From Gordonia polyisoprenivorans NBRC 16320 = JCM 10675 (GTDB taxonomy: Bacteria > Actinomycetota > Actinomycetes > Mycobacteriales > Mycobacteriaceae): a stretch of 64,000 nucleotides of DNA. Under the pieces are notes generated by a model that saw only the letters and a program-made list of their open reading frames with translations, made no database searches and was not told the origin of the DNA. Positions 8,563-17,246 of this stretch are shown one piece after another; the first letter of the stretch is position 1, and every line of letters starts with the position of its first letter. The position numbers and the translations under genes are program-made. The DNA lies in contig NZ_BAEI01000044.1 in NCBI RefSeq assembly GCF_000241325.1, positions 1 to 64,000 on the forward strand. Direction: 5' to 3'.

Positions 8563-9200
8563 CAGTACGTGTGATGGTGGTCGACGATCACCCGATGTGG
8601 CGCGACGGGGTCGCCCGCGACCTGACCGACGAAGGGTTCGAGGTGGTCGCCACCGCCGATGGGGTGCGCGCGGCAACCGTCCGCGCCGCGGCGGTCCAGC
8701 CCGACGTGGTGCTGATGGACATGCAGATGCCCGACGGCAGTGGCGCGCAGGCGACCACCGAACTCCTCGCCGTCTGCCCGGGCGCCCGGGTGCTGGTGCT
8801 CTCGGCGTCCGACGAACGCGACGACGTCCTCGACGCCGTCAAGGCAGGTGCCACCGGTTATCTCGTGAAGAGCGCTCACCGCGACGAATTGGTGGCGGCG
8901 GTCCGCGCAACCGCCGAGGGGCAGGCCGTGTTCACGCCCGGCCTGGCCGGGTTGGTCCTCGGCGAGTATCGGCGGATCGCGCGCGATCCGGGCCCCGACA
9001 CCCCCGTACTCACCGACCGGGAGACCCAGGTGCTGCGTGAGGTCGCCAAGGGTCTGTCGTCGAAGCAGATCGCCACGAGGCTGTCGATCAGCCCGCGTAC
9101 CGTCGAGAACCACGTGGGCGCGACCCTGCGGAAACTACAGCTGGCCAACCGGGTCGAATTGGCCCGGTACGCCATCGAACACGGCCTCGACGACGACTGA
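8559..9200 (+). CDS. NarL/LuxR-family response regulator
   Basis: The 213-residue regulator has a receiver domain with acidic pocket DD (9-10) and phospho-acceptor D54 (VVLMDMQMPDG). A LuxR-type helix-turn-helix follows in the last 65 residues (LTDRETQVLREVAKGLSSKQIATRLSI, split here as a typical NarL helix set). It should be phosphorylated by the kinase encoded just upstream, with which it overlaps by ATGA. The SD is the GGAGAAAGG inside the kinase tail. Target promoters are unknown; the next gene downstream (DUF2339 protein) is a candidate. Confidence 0.87.
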   Translation: MTVRVMVVDDHPMWRDGVARDLTDEGFEVVATADGVRAATVRAAAVQPDVVLMDMQMPDGSGAQATTELLAVCPGARVLVLSASDERDDVLDAVKAGATGYLVKSAHRDELVAAVRATAEGQAVFTPGLAGLVLGEYRRIARDPGPDTPVLTDRETQVLREVAKGLSSKQIATRLSISPRTVENHVGATLRKLQLANRVELARYAIEHGLDDD

Positions 9201-9318
9201 ACACCATCCGACCGAACGACGCCGACCAGGGCTCCTCCGCAGGTCAGCGGGCTTCACTCACGGCATCCGGGTAGATCTACTCAAGATCGGCAGCCTCCGG
9301 GCCAGCACAGTTGTCCCC

Positions 9319-11304
9319 ATGAACCACACACCTGCCCCCGGCGGGCCCACGCCCGCCCCGAGTGACACGACGGTCACGGTCCTCGAGCGGATCAGCGGCC
9401 AGTTTGCCGACATCGCCCGCTCCATGACCTCCATCTCCGACGACATGACCACGTTGCAGAGCATCCTCGGTGCCGCGCCCGTCCCGCCGCAGCCGTCTCC
9501 TCAACCGGTTCCGCCGCAAGCCGTCCCGCCCTCGCCTCATCACCATCAGCCGATGCCTGCGCCCTATGCGATCCCCACCTATCAGCCGGTGCGGCCCGCA
9601 CCGTACGCGATGCCGGCGGGACCGATGCCGGTCGGACCCATGCCGGTTGGGCCGATACCACCCCGTCCGCCCTATCCTCCGGCCGGCCATCGTCCACCGA
9701 TACCACCGAGAAAGACGATGTCCGAACGGATCTCGCAGGCCGCTGAACGTGGACTCGTCGGCAAGCTCCTTGCCGCGGCCGGCGTCGGGATCACGTTGAT
9801 CGGCGTGGTGCTGTTACTGGTTCTGGCCGCGCAGGCCGGTCTGCTCCGGCCGGAGCTACGGGTGGCCGGCGGCGCACTATTGGCTGTCGCACTCGTCGGC
9901 GTCGGTGCCGTTCTCGGCCGAGATGCCAGAAGGCGTTCGGGTGCTGCGGCTCTCGTTGCCACCGGCGTGGCCACCGCGCTGTTCGACGTGCTGGCGATCA
10001 CCGCGATCTATCACTGGGTACCCGACTACGCCGCGCTCATTCTGGCGGCCGTCATTGCCGCAGGTGGTCTCGGGATCGCGCACTGGTGGGACAGCCAGGC
10101 ACTGGCGTTGATGGTCGGAATCCCGCTGGTGGTGTTCGCGCCGTTCATCACCGGCGAGATCGACGACGTGCTCGTCGGTTTCTTGCTCGGTTACACCGCC
10201 GCCACTCTGTGGATTCAACTGGGACGCAACTGGATTGCGATGTTCGCAACCAATACGGCGGTCGCCACGCTCCCCCTGTGTTACGCGGTGGTCGAGGGCA
10301 TGCTCACCTCCCCGGATGCTGTGCAGTGGTTCGTCGTCATCGCTCTGGGCCTCAACATGCTCCTTGCGACGGGCTCGGCGCTTGTCCTGCTTCGTAGTTC
10401 GACGCAACCGCTGATCGTGACGCTCGTCGCGAGCGCCACTTTGGTGCCGATGCTCGGGGCAACTCCGGTCGCAGGACCGATGGTCGCCTCGATCATGCTG
10501 GCGCTGACAGCCGTCGTTTTGGCGACTCTGGCGCTGGGTACCGACCACCTGCGCGGTGTCACATCCGCGGTACGGACGGTGTGGCTGGCGGCAGGTGCGG
10601 TTGCCACCTGCGGTGCGCTGATGGCCGGTCTCGACGGCCCCGGTCTCGTCATCGGGCTTGCCGGCGTCGGCTTCGTCGTCGCTGTTGGCGCTTGCGTCAC
10701 AAATCAATTGGCGTTGCAGTTGCGGATCGTCGGCACCGTGTTCACCGGCCTCGCGCTGTTGGGGTCGATGTCCCTCGGAGCCATCGATCGCATGGTGCTC
10801 AGGAACTCGTTGTCAGCGACCACGCAGGCTCAGTTGGTGATCGTCGCGGCGGTATCGCTTGCCGCGGTCGCCACGCTGACCTGGTCGTGGGCCCGCGTTC
10901 GTCGCTGCGACGTGCCCACCATCGGGACCATCGGCAGCCTGATCTCTCTGGGACTGGTCACCGAGATCTGCGTCGGCCTCGGTGGCGCCATCAGTGGCGG
11001 CGCTGACAGCGGGTTCCGCGCGGGACACACCGTCGCGACCATCACATGGGTGCTGACCGCCGCAGCCGGCCTCATCTGGGCTCGTCGACTCCACGGCTCG
11101 TCCCGCACCCTCACGGTGACGGTGAGCCTGGTGATCGTCGCCGCCGCGGTCGCCAAGTTGTTCCTCTTCGACCTCGCCGCCCTCGACGGGCTGTTCCGGG
11201 TCATCGCCTTCATCGTCGTCGGATTGCTCCTGTTGACGCTCGGTGTGGTCTACGCACAGTCGTTGAACTCCGACGACGGCCGGGCGCATCCGAGGACCCC
11301 GTGA
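9319..11304 (+). CDS. DUF2339 multispanning membrane protein
   Basis: A 661-residue protein. The first ~40 residues form a helical segment (VLERISGQFADIARSM). A long proline-rich region (about 50-135, with repeated PMPVGP units) follows. The rest is about 16-20 membrane helices typical of DUF2339 proteins, whose function is unknown but which are often tied to the envelope. The ATG at 9319 is chosen because the upstream reading frame is arginine-rich shadow of the response regulator. No strong SD is seen, so the gene may be read from a leaderless or short-leader transcript. Confidence 0.78.
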   Translation: MNHTPAPGGPTPAPSDTTVTVLERISGQFADIARSMTSISDDMTTLQSILGAAPVPPQPSPQPVPPQAVPPSPHHHQPMPAPYAIPTYQPVRPAPYAMPAGPMPVGPMPVGPIPPRPPYPPAGHRPPIPPRKTMSERISQAAERGLVGKLLAAAGVGITLIGVVLLLVLAAQAGLLRPELRVAGGALLAVALVGVGAVLGRDARRRSGAAALVATGVATALFDVLAITAIYHWVPDYAALILAAVIAAGGLGIAHWWDSQALALMVGIPLVVFAPFITGEIDDVLVGFLLGYTAATLWIQLGRNWIAMFATNTAVATLPLCYAVVEGMLTSPDAVQWFVVIALGLNMLLATGSALVLLRSSTQPLIVTLVASATLVPMLGATPVAGPMVASIMLALTAVVLATLALGTDHLRGVTSAVRTVWLAAGAVATCGALMAGLDGPGLVIGLAGVGFVVAVGACVTNQLALQLRIVGTVFTGLALLGSMSLGAIDRMVLRNSLSATTQAQLVIVAAVSLAAVATLTWSWARVRRCDVPTIGTIGSLISLGLVTEICVGLGGAISGGADSGFRAGHTVATITWVLTAAAGLIWARRLHGSSRTLTVTVSLVIVAAAVAKLFLFDLAALDGLFRVIAFIVVGLLLLTLGVVYAQSLNSDDGRAHPRTP

Positions 11305-11321
11305 CCGTCGTGGCCTCGCAC

Positions 11322-11828
11322 TCAGCTGCCGGCCGCAACGATCTGCTCTGCCAGACCATCGAATTGGTGTCCACCCGAGGGATATTCATGGACGCGGCCC
11401 GACGGCAGCAGCGCAGCGTTGAGGGCGAGGTGATCGGCGCCGACGACCATGTCATCGCGGCAGTGGTGCAACGAGACGGCGATCGAGGGCTGCGGACTCG
11501 TGAGTGCGTATTCGGCGAGATCCCAGCCGTCGGGGCCCCAGTTGGGCATGGCCAACAACATCACCGACGCCGGGGTCGGTCGGGCCGTCTCCGCGAGAAC
11601 CCGCAGCAGGATCGACGCTCCGAAGGAATGACCGACGACGACGTCATCGGCGCGCGTGCGCGAGAGCGCGATACGGACGGACTTCGCCCAGCTCTCGTAG
11701 GACATGTCGTCCGCAGGCATCCGCGGGTAACGCACCACCGCGTTGAGCGCGGCGCCGAGTTCGTCGGCGAGCGTGGCGTCGTCGACGAATCCGCCCGCTC
11801 CGTGCAGAAACAACAGTCGTCTGGTCAT
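11322..11828 (-). CDS. small alpha/beta hydrolase (RBBP9/YdeN-like)
   Basis: The 168-residue enzyme shows LLFLHGAGG at residues 4-12 (oxyanion-hole region), GHSFGAS as the nucleophile elbow near residue 66, and a C-terminal GGHQFDG with the catalytic histidine. The acid is probably in the RDDMVV segment, as in RBBP9/YdeN-type serine hydrolases. It lacks a signal peptide. Substrate is unknown. It is convergent with the DUF2339 gene (17 bp between stops) and stands alone next to the repeat region at 11.9-12.1 kb. Confidence 0.8.
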   Translation of the reverse strand: MTRRLLFLHGAGGFVDDATLADELGAALNAVVRYPRMPADDMSYESWAKSVRIALSRTRADDVVVGHSFGASILLRVLAETARPTPASVMLLAMPNWGPDGWDLAEYALTSPQPSIAVSLHHCRDDMVVGADHLALNAALLPSGRVHEYPSGGHQFDGLAEQIVAAGS

Positions 11829-11899
11829 GATGGCCCCCTTGCGTCGGAGAGTTGCTCACGAGGTTGACCACCGGGACCGACAGAACTCATCGGCCCGTT

Positions 11900-12065
11900 T
11901 TCCCGACGGTTGAGAACTCCTTCCCCCCCGATGGTCAAGGGCTTTCATCACCCGACGCCTGGCCTTCCCCCGAAGGTCGAGCGCTTCCATCACCCGACGC
12001 TCGCCCCTTTCCCCGATGGTACGGATGACGGCCGTTTCCTGACCGATGTTCGACCGTTCCTCCCC
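11900..12065. repeat. degenerate tandem copies of the HNH-flanking repeat
   Basis: Successive units each begin with CCCGRNGGT: at about 11903, 11927, 11970 and 12013, with 24-48 bp between starts. Two of them share the block TTYCATCACCCGACGC. They look like decayed copies of the element whose best copy follows at 12066-12109. The 11829-12272 interval has no other gene; its right end is the HNH promoter and leader. Confidence 0.5.
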
Positions 12066-12109
12066 GGTGGTCGAGGTGCGAGCCGCGTGCGGCGAGCCTC
12101 GAGACCCGG
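12066..12109 (+). repeat. left flanking repeat of the HNH gene
   Basis: GGTGGTCGAGGTGCGA...GAGCCTCGAGACCCGG. The same element occurs in inverted orientation at 13866-13911. The ends are identical and the middle differs, and each copy is itself an imperfect hairpin. Repeats of this look are, to my knowledge, frequent in Gordonia-type genomes. Confidence 0.7.
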
Positions 12110-12272
12110 CGAGATGACAAGTATCGCAACCACATCGACGCCCACTTGACGCGCGCGGAAAGAGTTGTCCACAGATTTCTCGAGCCGCGCGATCGCCGCG
12201 CCGGTTTTGTCGGTACCCCTTCGTACACTTGTGCCCATAAGTTCGATCACCGATCGCGGGAGGGGGTATCTG

Positions 12273-13826
12273 ATGTCGATTGTGTTGACGTTCACTGATC
12301 CGGATGCCGACGCTGCCGCGATCACATCGATGTCGCGCGACGAGCTCATCGAGACCGGCCCTGATCTGTTGCGCCAATCGCGTCAGCACGAGGCCCGGAC
12401 GGTCCTGGCTGCCGCTGCGCTGGCGGAGCGGGTGTATCGCGAGCACCTCGCCGGGCGGTCCGAGACCGGCGTATGGGGGTCGGTGATCGAGCACGCCGAC
12501 AAACTCGCACGCGCCGAAGTGTCTCTGCAGTTCAAGGTCTCCCGCAGCAAAGCCGGGAGTTGGGTGGCATTGGCGGATCTGTTGGAGAAGTTCCCGTTGA
12601 TCCGTGCCGCCTACCTGAACGGGGACTTCTCCACGAACCGCGTCTCCATCATGGTGCGGGCTGCGCAGCGTGCCGGGGACATCGACACCGGCGACGACTC
12701 CGGGTTGACGTTCGAGGAAATCGTGTTGGATCACGGGTCCCGGGCGAGCACTGATCCGGTGTTGGCGCAACAGCTCGAGGCCGCGCTGATCTCCATGAGC
12801 CCCGACAGTGTGATCGAGGACCGCGAGACCATCACCGACCTGGTCGAGAACGTGACCATCACCCCCGATGTTGCGGGGCACTCCGACCTGGACGCGGTCG
12901 TGCCTGCGCATTATGGGGTGTTCCTCACAACCCAGATCGAGGCGCTGATCGATGAACGCACCTGCCGCAAGGACCCGCGACGCGTGGGATCACTGCGGGT
13001 GATCGCCCTTGGGGAGATCACCGGTGTGCCGGGAGCGCACCTCGACTGCGAATGCGGCTTGGAGAGTTGCGCCAAGGGCCGTTCTGTCGATAGGAACGAC
13101 TCCGCCGAAACACCCGCTGACGCCGAGGACGCGCACGCGTGGGACGACCGTCTACCCGAACCCGCCGATGCCGACGCACCCGAACTCGATCCGGTGGAGC
13201 CCGTCGTCGAACCCGAGATCCCCGACCCAATGAATCCACCGACGCCGGATGAGGTGCCGGTGGCATTCGGACGTTCCCTGGTCGTACCCGGCGCACCCGT
13301 ACTGACGGTGTTGAAGGACCCCGACGGGATTCTCGTACCCCGGTTGCAGGGATACGGGCCCATCGACCCCGACTACGCCACCACCCTCGCCGACGTGGCC
13401 AAGACCATCCACTACCCCGAATCCGCCCGGGCCGCGGGACCACTCATCCCGCAGATCTCCGACCGACCCCAAGCCCCACCGGCGGATCCGACCGGACACG
13501 GTGGTCACACCGTGCCACCACCTGGGGCATTGACCTATGCACCCAGCGCCACATTGCGCGCTGAGGTGCTGGCCAACGACGCCTGGTGCCGATTCCCGTA
13601 CTGCGGCAGGCCGTCACACCTGTGCGACCTCGACCATTGGCGACCGTTCAACCACACCGACCCCGAAGCCGGAGGGTGGACGGTGCTCGGTGACCTGATC
13701 CCACTGTGCCGGGCCGATCACCAACGCAAACACCTCGCCGAATGGGTGCCGACGCTCTACACCGATCGGCGGGTGGAGTGGCGGAGTCGGTGGAGTGGGC
13801 AGGTGATTGTCACTTATCCGCGGTGA
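12273..13826 (+). CDS. 13E12-family HNH endonuclease (DUF222)
   Basis: A 517-residue protein. The N-terminal DUF222 domain (about 10-270) is followed by an acidic, proline-rich linker (about 275-330). A C-terminal HNH nuclease domain begins near residue 430: CRFPYCGRP, then LCDLDHWRPF with the catalytic DH pair, then LCRADHQRKH. Such 13E12 genes are multicopy in mycobacteria and relatives and are regarded as mobile or selfish. The ATG at 12273 sits behind GGGAGGGGG. It is flanked on both sides by inverted copies of a REP-like element, which supports movement as a unit. Target and partner are unknown. Confidence 0.88.
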   Translation: MSIVLTFTDPDADAAAITSMSRDELIETGPDLLRQSRQHEARTVLAAAALAERVYREHLAGRSETGVWGSVIEHADKLARAEVSLQFKVSRSKAGSWVALADLLEKFPLIRAAYLNGDFSTNRVSIMVRAAQRAGDIDTGDDSGLTFEEIVLDHGSRASTDPVLAQQLEAALISMSPDSVIEDRETITDLVENVTITPDVAGHSDLDAVVPAHYGVFLTTQIEALIDERTCRKDPRRVGSLRVIALGEITGVPGAHLDCECGLESCAKGRSVDRNDSAETPADAEDAHAWDDRLPEPADADAPELDPVEPVVEPEIPDPMNPPTPDEVPVAFGRSLVVPGAPVLTVLKDPDGILVPRLQGYGPIDPDYATTLADVAKTIHYPESARAAGPLIPQISDRPQAPPADPTGHGGHTVPPPGALTYAPSATLRAEVLANDAWCRFPYCGRPSHLCDLDHWRPFNHTDPEAGGWTVLGDLIPLCRADHQRKHLAEWVPTLYTDRRVEWRSRWSGQVIVTYPR

Positions 13827-13865
13827 CGACTTCTTTGTCTGTGGTGTGGAACCAGCTGCGGCTCA

Positions 13866-13911
13866 CCGGGTCTCGAGGCTCCTCGGTGGCGCTCGTCGCA
13901 CCTCGACCACC
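13866..13911 (-). repeat. right flanking repeat of the HNH gene (inverted)
   Basis: The reverse complement reads GGTGGTCGAGGTGCGA...GAGCCTCGAGACCCGG, matching 12066-12109 over both ends. It starts 40 bp after the HNH stop codon. Confidence 0.7.
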
Positions 13912-13918
13912 ATGAAAA

Positions 13919-13950
13919 GGCACCTCGACCATCGGGGGACAGGGTCTCGC
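13919..13950 (-). repeat. second, decayed right-hand repeat copy
   Basis: GCACCTCGACCATCGGGG followed by GGTCTCG is a shortened inverted copy of the same element. It mirrors the decayed copies on the left side at 11900-12065, so the HNH gene lies within symmetric repeat arrays. Confidence 0.5.
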
Positions 13951-13961
13951 CCGCACAGTAA

Positions 13962-15431
13962 TTAACGGGTTCGGGTCGTGGCGTCCTGGCATGCGGAGTT
14001 GACCGCGGGCATGACTTGCGGGCGGAAGCCGGTACCTTTCCGAATGGTCAGCAGCGCGACGAGACCACCTGCGGCGCAACACACTGCGGCGATGATCATG
14101 GCGACCTGGAATCCGCTTCCGAGTGGCTGGCCGGGTCCGGCGTCGAGGCCGGCGACTGCGGGTAGGACAGCGACTGCGAGGAGACCGGCGAGGCGGGCGA
14201 CCGCATTGTTCACACCGGAGGCGGTGCCCGCACGGCTGTCGTCGACAGCGGCCAGTGCGGCGGAGGTCAACGGTGCCACCGTGATTGTCATACCGAGCCC
14301 GAACATCACCACCCCGGGCAACACACCCCCCAGATATCCAACTCCGGGTACGGCACGCGCCATCAGTCCCAAACCAACTGCGGCCACAAGGGGTCCCACG
14401 GTCATCGGAAGGCGAGGCCCGGTGCGCTGCGCGATCTTTCCCGACAGCGGCGACCCGAACAGCATGATCACCGTGCTCGGGAACATCGCAGCACCCGCTT
14501 CCAACGCCGAATACCCCATGCTCTGCTGCAACTGCAGGGCAAGCAGGAACAGCGCTCCACCGAGCGCGGCATAAACAAGCAGGGTCGTCAGGTTGGCTCC
14601 GGTGAACTGACGTGACCGAAACAGGCTCAGCGGCAACAACGGATCACGCACCCGCAGCTCGACGATCACGAAAACAACCAGCGCCGCGCACCCGACTCCG
14701 GCGGCGCCGACCGACAGCGCAGACCAGCCCCGGGCAGGTCCCTCGATGAGCGCGTAGATGACTCCTGCCAGCCCCAGAATCATGGTGCCGGCGCCGAGCA
14801 CGTCGAGCCGTGCATGCTCGGTCTGATCACGCGACTCCGGAACATGGCGCAGCGCAATCCATATCGCTCCCGCCGCCAGCGGGACACTCAGATAGAACAC
14901 CCCACGCCATGACACCGAATCGACGAGCCACCCGCCGACGAACGGCCCCAGCGCACTGGTGGCCCCGGACATCCCGGCCCACAGGCCGACCGCGGCACCT
15001 CGATCGTCGGGCGCGATCTCCGAGTTGATCAGCGCGAGACTACCCGGAACGACGGCGGCCGCTCCGACGCCCTGCACGAGACGGGCGACGACGAGCCACT
15101 CGATACTCGGGGCGAGTGCGCAACCCACCGACGCGACCGCGAACACCACGAGCCCGCCGACGAACACCGCCCGCCTGCCATATCGATCACCGGCCACCCC
15201 GCCCACCAGCAGCAACGCACTCAGGGTGAGCATGTACCCGTCCAGAACCCATTGCTGCCCACGCAGATCCGTGTCCAGATCACGCGCGATCGCCGGCAAG
15301 GCGACGTTGACGACGGTCCCGTCGAGGAACGCGACGCCGGAACCCAGGACGGCTGCGACGATCAGCCAGCGGCCGCGCGCCGACGCGGCGGCAAGCGTGC
15401 CCGACTGATCATCGTGGCCGTCGGAGGTCAT
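13962..15431 (-). CDS. DHA2-type MFS drug/proton antiporter
   Basis: A 489-residue transporter with about 14 membrane helices, the EmrB/QacA layout. The first helix has the antiporter motif FLDGTVVNVALPAI, and GGVAGDRYGRRAVF is the motif A loop after helix 2. A further motif C-like GPFVGGWLVD lies in helix 5. It exports hydrophobic or cationic toxicants in exchange for protons; the substrate cannot be read from sequence. Its start overlaps the stop of the upstream DoxX-like gene by four bases, so the two are coupled. The 3' end faces the HNH repeat region. Confidence 0.85.
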   Translation of the reverse strand: MTSDGHDDQSGTLAAASARGRWLIVAAVLGSGVAFLDGTVVNVALPAIARDLDTDLRGQQWVLDGYMLTLSALLLVGGVAGDRYGRRAVFVGGLVVFAVASVGCALAPSIEWLVVARLVQGVGAAAVVPGSLALINSEIAPDDRGAAVGLWAGMSGATSALGPFVGGWLVDSVSWRGVFYLSVPLAAGAIWIALRHVPESRDQTEHARLDVLGAGTMILGLAGVIYALIEGPARGWSALSVGAAGVGCAALVVFVIVELRVRDPLLPLSLFRSRQFTGANLTTLLVYAALGGALFLLALQLQQSMGYSALEAGAAMFPSTVIMLFGSPLSGKIAQRTGPRLPMTVGPLVAAVGLGLMARAVPGVGYLGGVLPGVVMFGLGMTITVAPLTSAALAAVDDSRAGTASGVNNAVARLAGLLAVAVLPAVAGLDAGPGQPLGSGFQVAMIIAAVCCAAGGLVALLTIRKGTGFRPQVMPAVNSACQDATTRTR

Positions 15432-15865
15432 CGGCCCTTACGCGCCCCGTAGTCGCCGGCAGCCAGTGCCCACAGCACCAGTACCGGTTGACCGAACAGG
15501 CGCCCCAATCGCTTGGCATCCGAATCGAGTCCGAAAGCGTCGATGTGCGCGACATATTGGTGGATGTTGCCCGGGAACACCGCGATGAAGAACAGCGCCG
15601 TGATGCCGGCAACGATCCGCCGGTACCTCGGCAAGGCGATGAGCGCCGCACCCAGACCGATCTCCACCACCCCGGACGCCAAGACGGTGGCATCCTTGCC
15701 GAGGGGTACCCAATCGGGCACCTGCGCCTGGAACTCGTTGCGCTGGAAGGTCATGTGTCCGATGCCGGCAAGCGCGAGAACAGCACCCAACGCGGTTCGG
15801 GCCACGGCACGGCCACGGGTCTGGGGCATCGGGGATGGGGCCGGCAGACTACTCGTCCAGATCAT
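15428..15865 (-). CDS. DoxX-like small membrane protein
   Basis: A 145-residue protein with four predicted membrane helices, resembling the DoxX/DUF4267 group (GHMTFQRNEFQAQVPDW, then EIGLGAALIALPRYRR). It overlaps the MFS gene by ATGA and lies 12 bp after ohr, so ohrR-ohr-doxX-mfs may form one peroxide/toxicant-responsive transcript. Function is not established for such proteins. Confidence 0.75.
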   Translation of the reverse strand: MIWTSSLPAPSPMPQTRGRAVARTALGAVLALAGIGHMTFQRNEFQAQVPDWVPLGKDATVLASGVVEIGLGAALIALPRYRRIVAGITALFFIAVFPGNIHQYVAHIDAFGLDSDAKRLGRLFGQPVLVLWALAAGDYGARKGR

Positions 15866-15877
15866 CGGTGGCCGTTT

Positions 15878-16300
15878 TCAGTCGTCGGCCAGTGAGAGCG
15901 TGACCTCGACGTTGCCGCGGGTCGCGTTCGAGTACGGGCACACCTGATGAGCCTTCTCGACGAGGTCGCGCGCGGCTGCGGCGTCCACCGCGGGCAGACT
16001 GATCTCCAGATCGACGGAAATGCCGAACTTCCCGGCGTCGTCGGAATCCAACGATACCCGCGCGCCCACAGCCGAATCCGTGACGTCGGCCTTCTCCGAC
16101 CGTGCCACCATCCGCAGTGCACTGTGGAAACACGCCGCGTATCCGATCGCGAACAGTTCCTCGGGATTGGTGCCCTCGCCGCTTCCGCCGAGTTCCTTCG
16201 GCGTGGCCAGATCGAGATCGAGGCGGCCATCGGCGCTGCGCCCGTGCCCGTTTCGGCCGTCACCGGTGGCGAGCGCCTCGGCGGTATAGAGATGGTTCAT
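15878..16300 (-). CDS. ohr: Ohr organic hydroperoxide reductase
   Basis: The 140-residue protein is an OsmC/Ohr thiol peroxidase reducing organic hydroperoxides to alcohols in the cytoplasm. The start MNHLYTAEALATGDGRNGH is typical of Ohr. The two redox cysteines are in GYAACFHSALR and HQVCPYSNATRGN. The ATG follows GGGAG and overlaps the TGA of the MarR gene by ATGA, so regulator and enzyme are coupled. The longer open frame upstream belongs to the regulator region. Confidence 0.93.
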   Translation of the reverse strand: MNHLYTAEALATGDGRNGHGRSADGRLDLDLATPKELGGSGEGTNPEELFAIGYAACFHSALRMVARSEKADVTDSAVGARVSLDSDDAGKFGISVDLEISLPAVDAAAARDLVEKAHQVCPYSNATRGNVEVTLSLADD

Positions 16301-16806
16301 GCTGATACTCCCTTGTTGTCGGACTTGTCGAGGTTGTTGAGCCTGTCGAGCTCTCCGATGAGGTTGTGGAGCAACGATCGGAGCGGAACGACGTCGTCGG
16401 GAACGAACTCCGGCTCCCCGGGCTGGTCGGCCGCCGCGGTCAGGCCCTCCAGCAGTGCCGCCAGAACGCAATCCGACCGCTCCCCCAGCGCCGTGCCGGC
16501 CGGCGTCAGTTCGACGATGATCGACCGCTCGTCCTCCGTCGAACGCCTGCGTTCGACGAGACCGGCCCCCTCGAGCCTGCGGACCAATGGCGACACGGTT
16601 CCGGAATCGAGGTGCAGACGTTCACAGAGCCGGCCGACCGCCACCGACCGTTCTTCCCACATCACCAGCATCACCAGATACTGCGGATAGGTCAGTCCGA
16701 GTTCTTGCAGCCCAGGCCGTTGCGCGGCGATGACCGCGCGCGAGGCGGCGTACAGCGCGAAGCACAGTTGGTCGTCGAGACGAGGAGTCGCCATGTGTCT
16801 GACCAT
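16297..16806 (-). CDS. ohrR: OhrR, MarR-family peroxide-sensing repressor
   Basis: A 169-residue MarR-type winged-helix protein. The N-terminal LDDQLCFALYAASRA has the cysteine that senses organic peroxides in OhrR proteins. The DNA-binding region reads LCERLHLDSGTVSPLVRRLEGAGLVERRRS. It should repress itself and ohr until the cysteine is oxidised. The start could be 16806 or the second ATG at 16794. A 26-bp palindrome lies 22 bp upstream at 16828-16853. Confidence 0.9.
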   Translation of the reverse strand: MVRHMATPRLDDQLCFALYAASRAVIAAQRPGLQELGLTYPQYLVMLVMWEERSVAVGRLCERLHLDSGTVSPLVRRLEGAGLVERRRSTEDERSIIVELTPAGTALGERSDCVLAALLEGLTAAADQPGEPEFVPDDVVPLRSLLHNLIGELDRLNNLDKSDNKGVSA

Positions 16807-16827
16807 AACCCTTAACTAGGTGCCACA

Positions 16828-16853
16828 CAACTAGGTGTTGCACAACCTAGTTG
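16828..16853. promoter_or_regulatory. OhrR operator candidate
   Basis: CAACTAGG-N10-CCTAGTTG is a perfect dyad, with a partial extra half (TTAACTAGGTG) at 16812-16822. It sits just upstream of ohrR and between the regulator and the DUF427 gene terminus, as expected for autoregulation by a MarR dimer. Confidence 0.7.
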
Positions 16854-16871
16854 CCAAAACCATTTTCACCC

Positions 16872-17246
16872 TCACTCGACCTCGACGCGTACCGCATCGG
16901 GATAGAAGGCCAGATGATCGGCGATCTCGGCCACCGCCCGATAGGGCTCGGCGTAGAACCACGCCTTATCCGGGACCTCGGTACCGTCGGCCTCGCGCAG
17001 ACCGTGATAGCCGGCGTCGCCCTTGTACGGGCAGTAGGTGCTGTGCGCACTCGTGGTGAGCACGTCGGCGACGACGTCGTCGCGCGGAATGTACTGCACC
17101 GGTGGATAAGTGGCCTCCCGCAGCGTCATCGCGTGCGTGGTGTCGGCGATGAGTTGCTCGCCCAGCCACACCCGTACCCGGCCGGGCGTCGGTTCGACGG
17201 TGATCGGATGGGTGGCGTCCGGGGTGAGTCGTGGTCGGTCGCTCAT
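16872..17246 (-). CDS. DUF427 domain-containing protein
   Basis: A 124-residue protein with the DUF427 core: VWLGEQLIADTTHA, then PVQYIPRDDVV, then TYCPYKGDAGYHGL, then AWFYAEPYRAVAEIADHLAFYPDAV (split here as typical blocks). The fold is a small beta barrel of unknown function. Its ATG overlaps the stop of the SRPBCC gene upstream by four bases, so both are made from one message. Confidence 0.88.
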   Translation of the reverse strand: MSDRPRLTPDATHPITVEPTPGRVRVWLGEQLIADTTHAMTLREATYPPVQYIPRDDVVADVLTTSAHSTYCPYKGDAGYHGLREADGTEVPDKAWFYAEPYRAVAEIADHLAFYPDAVRVEVE

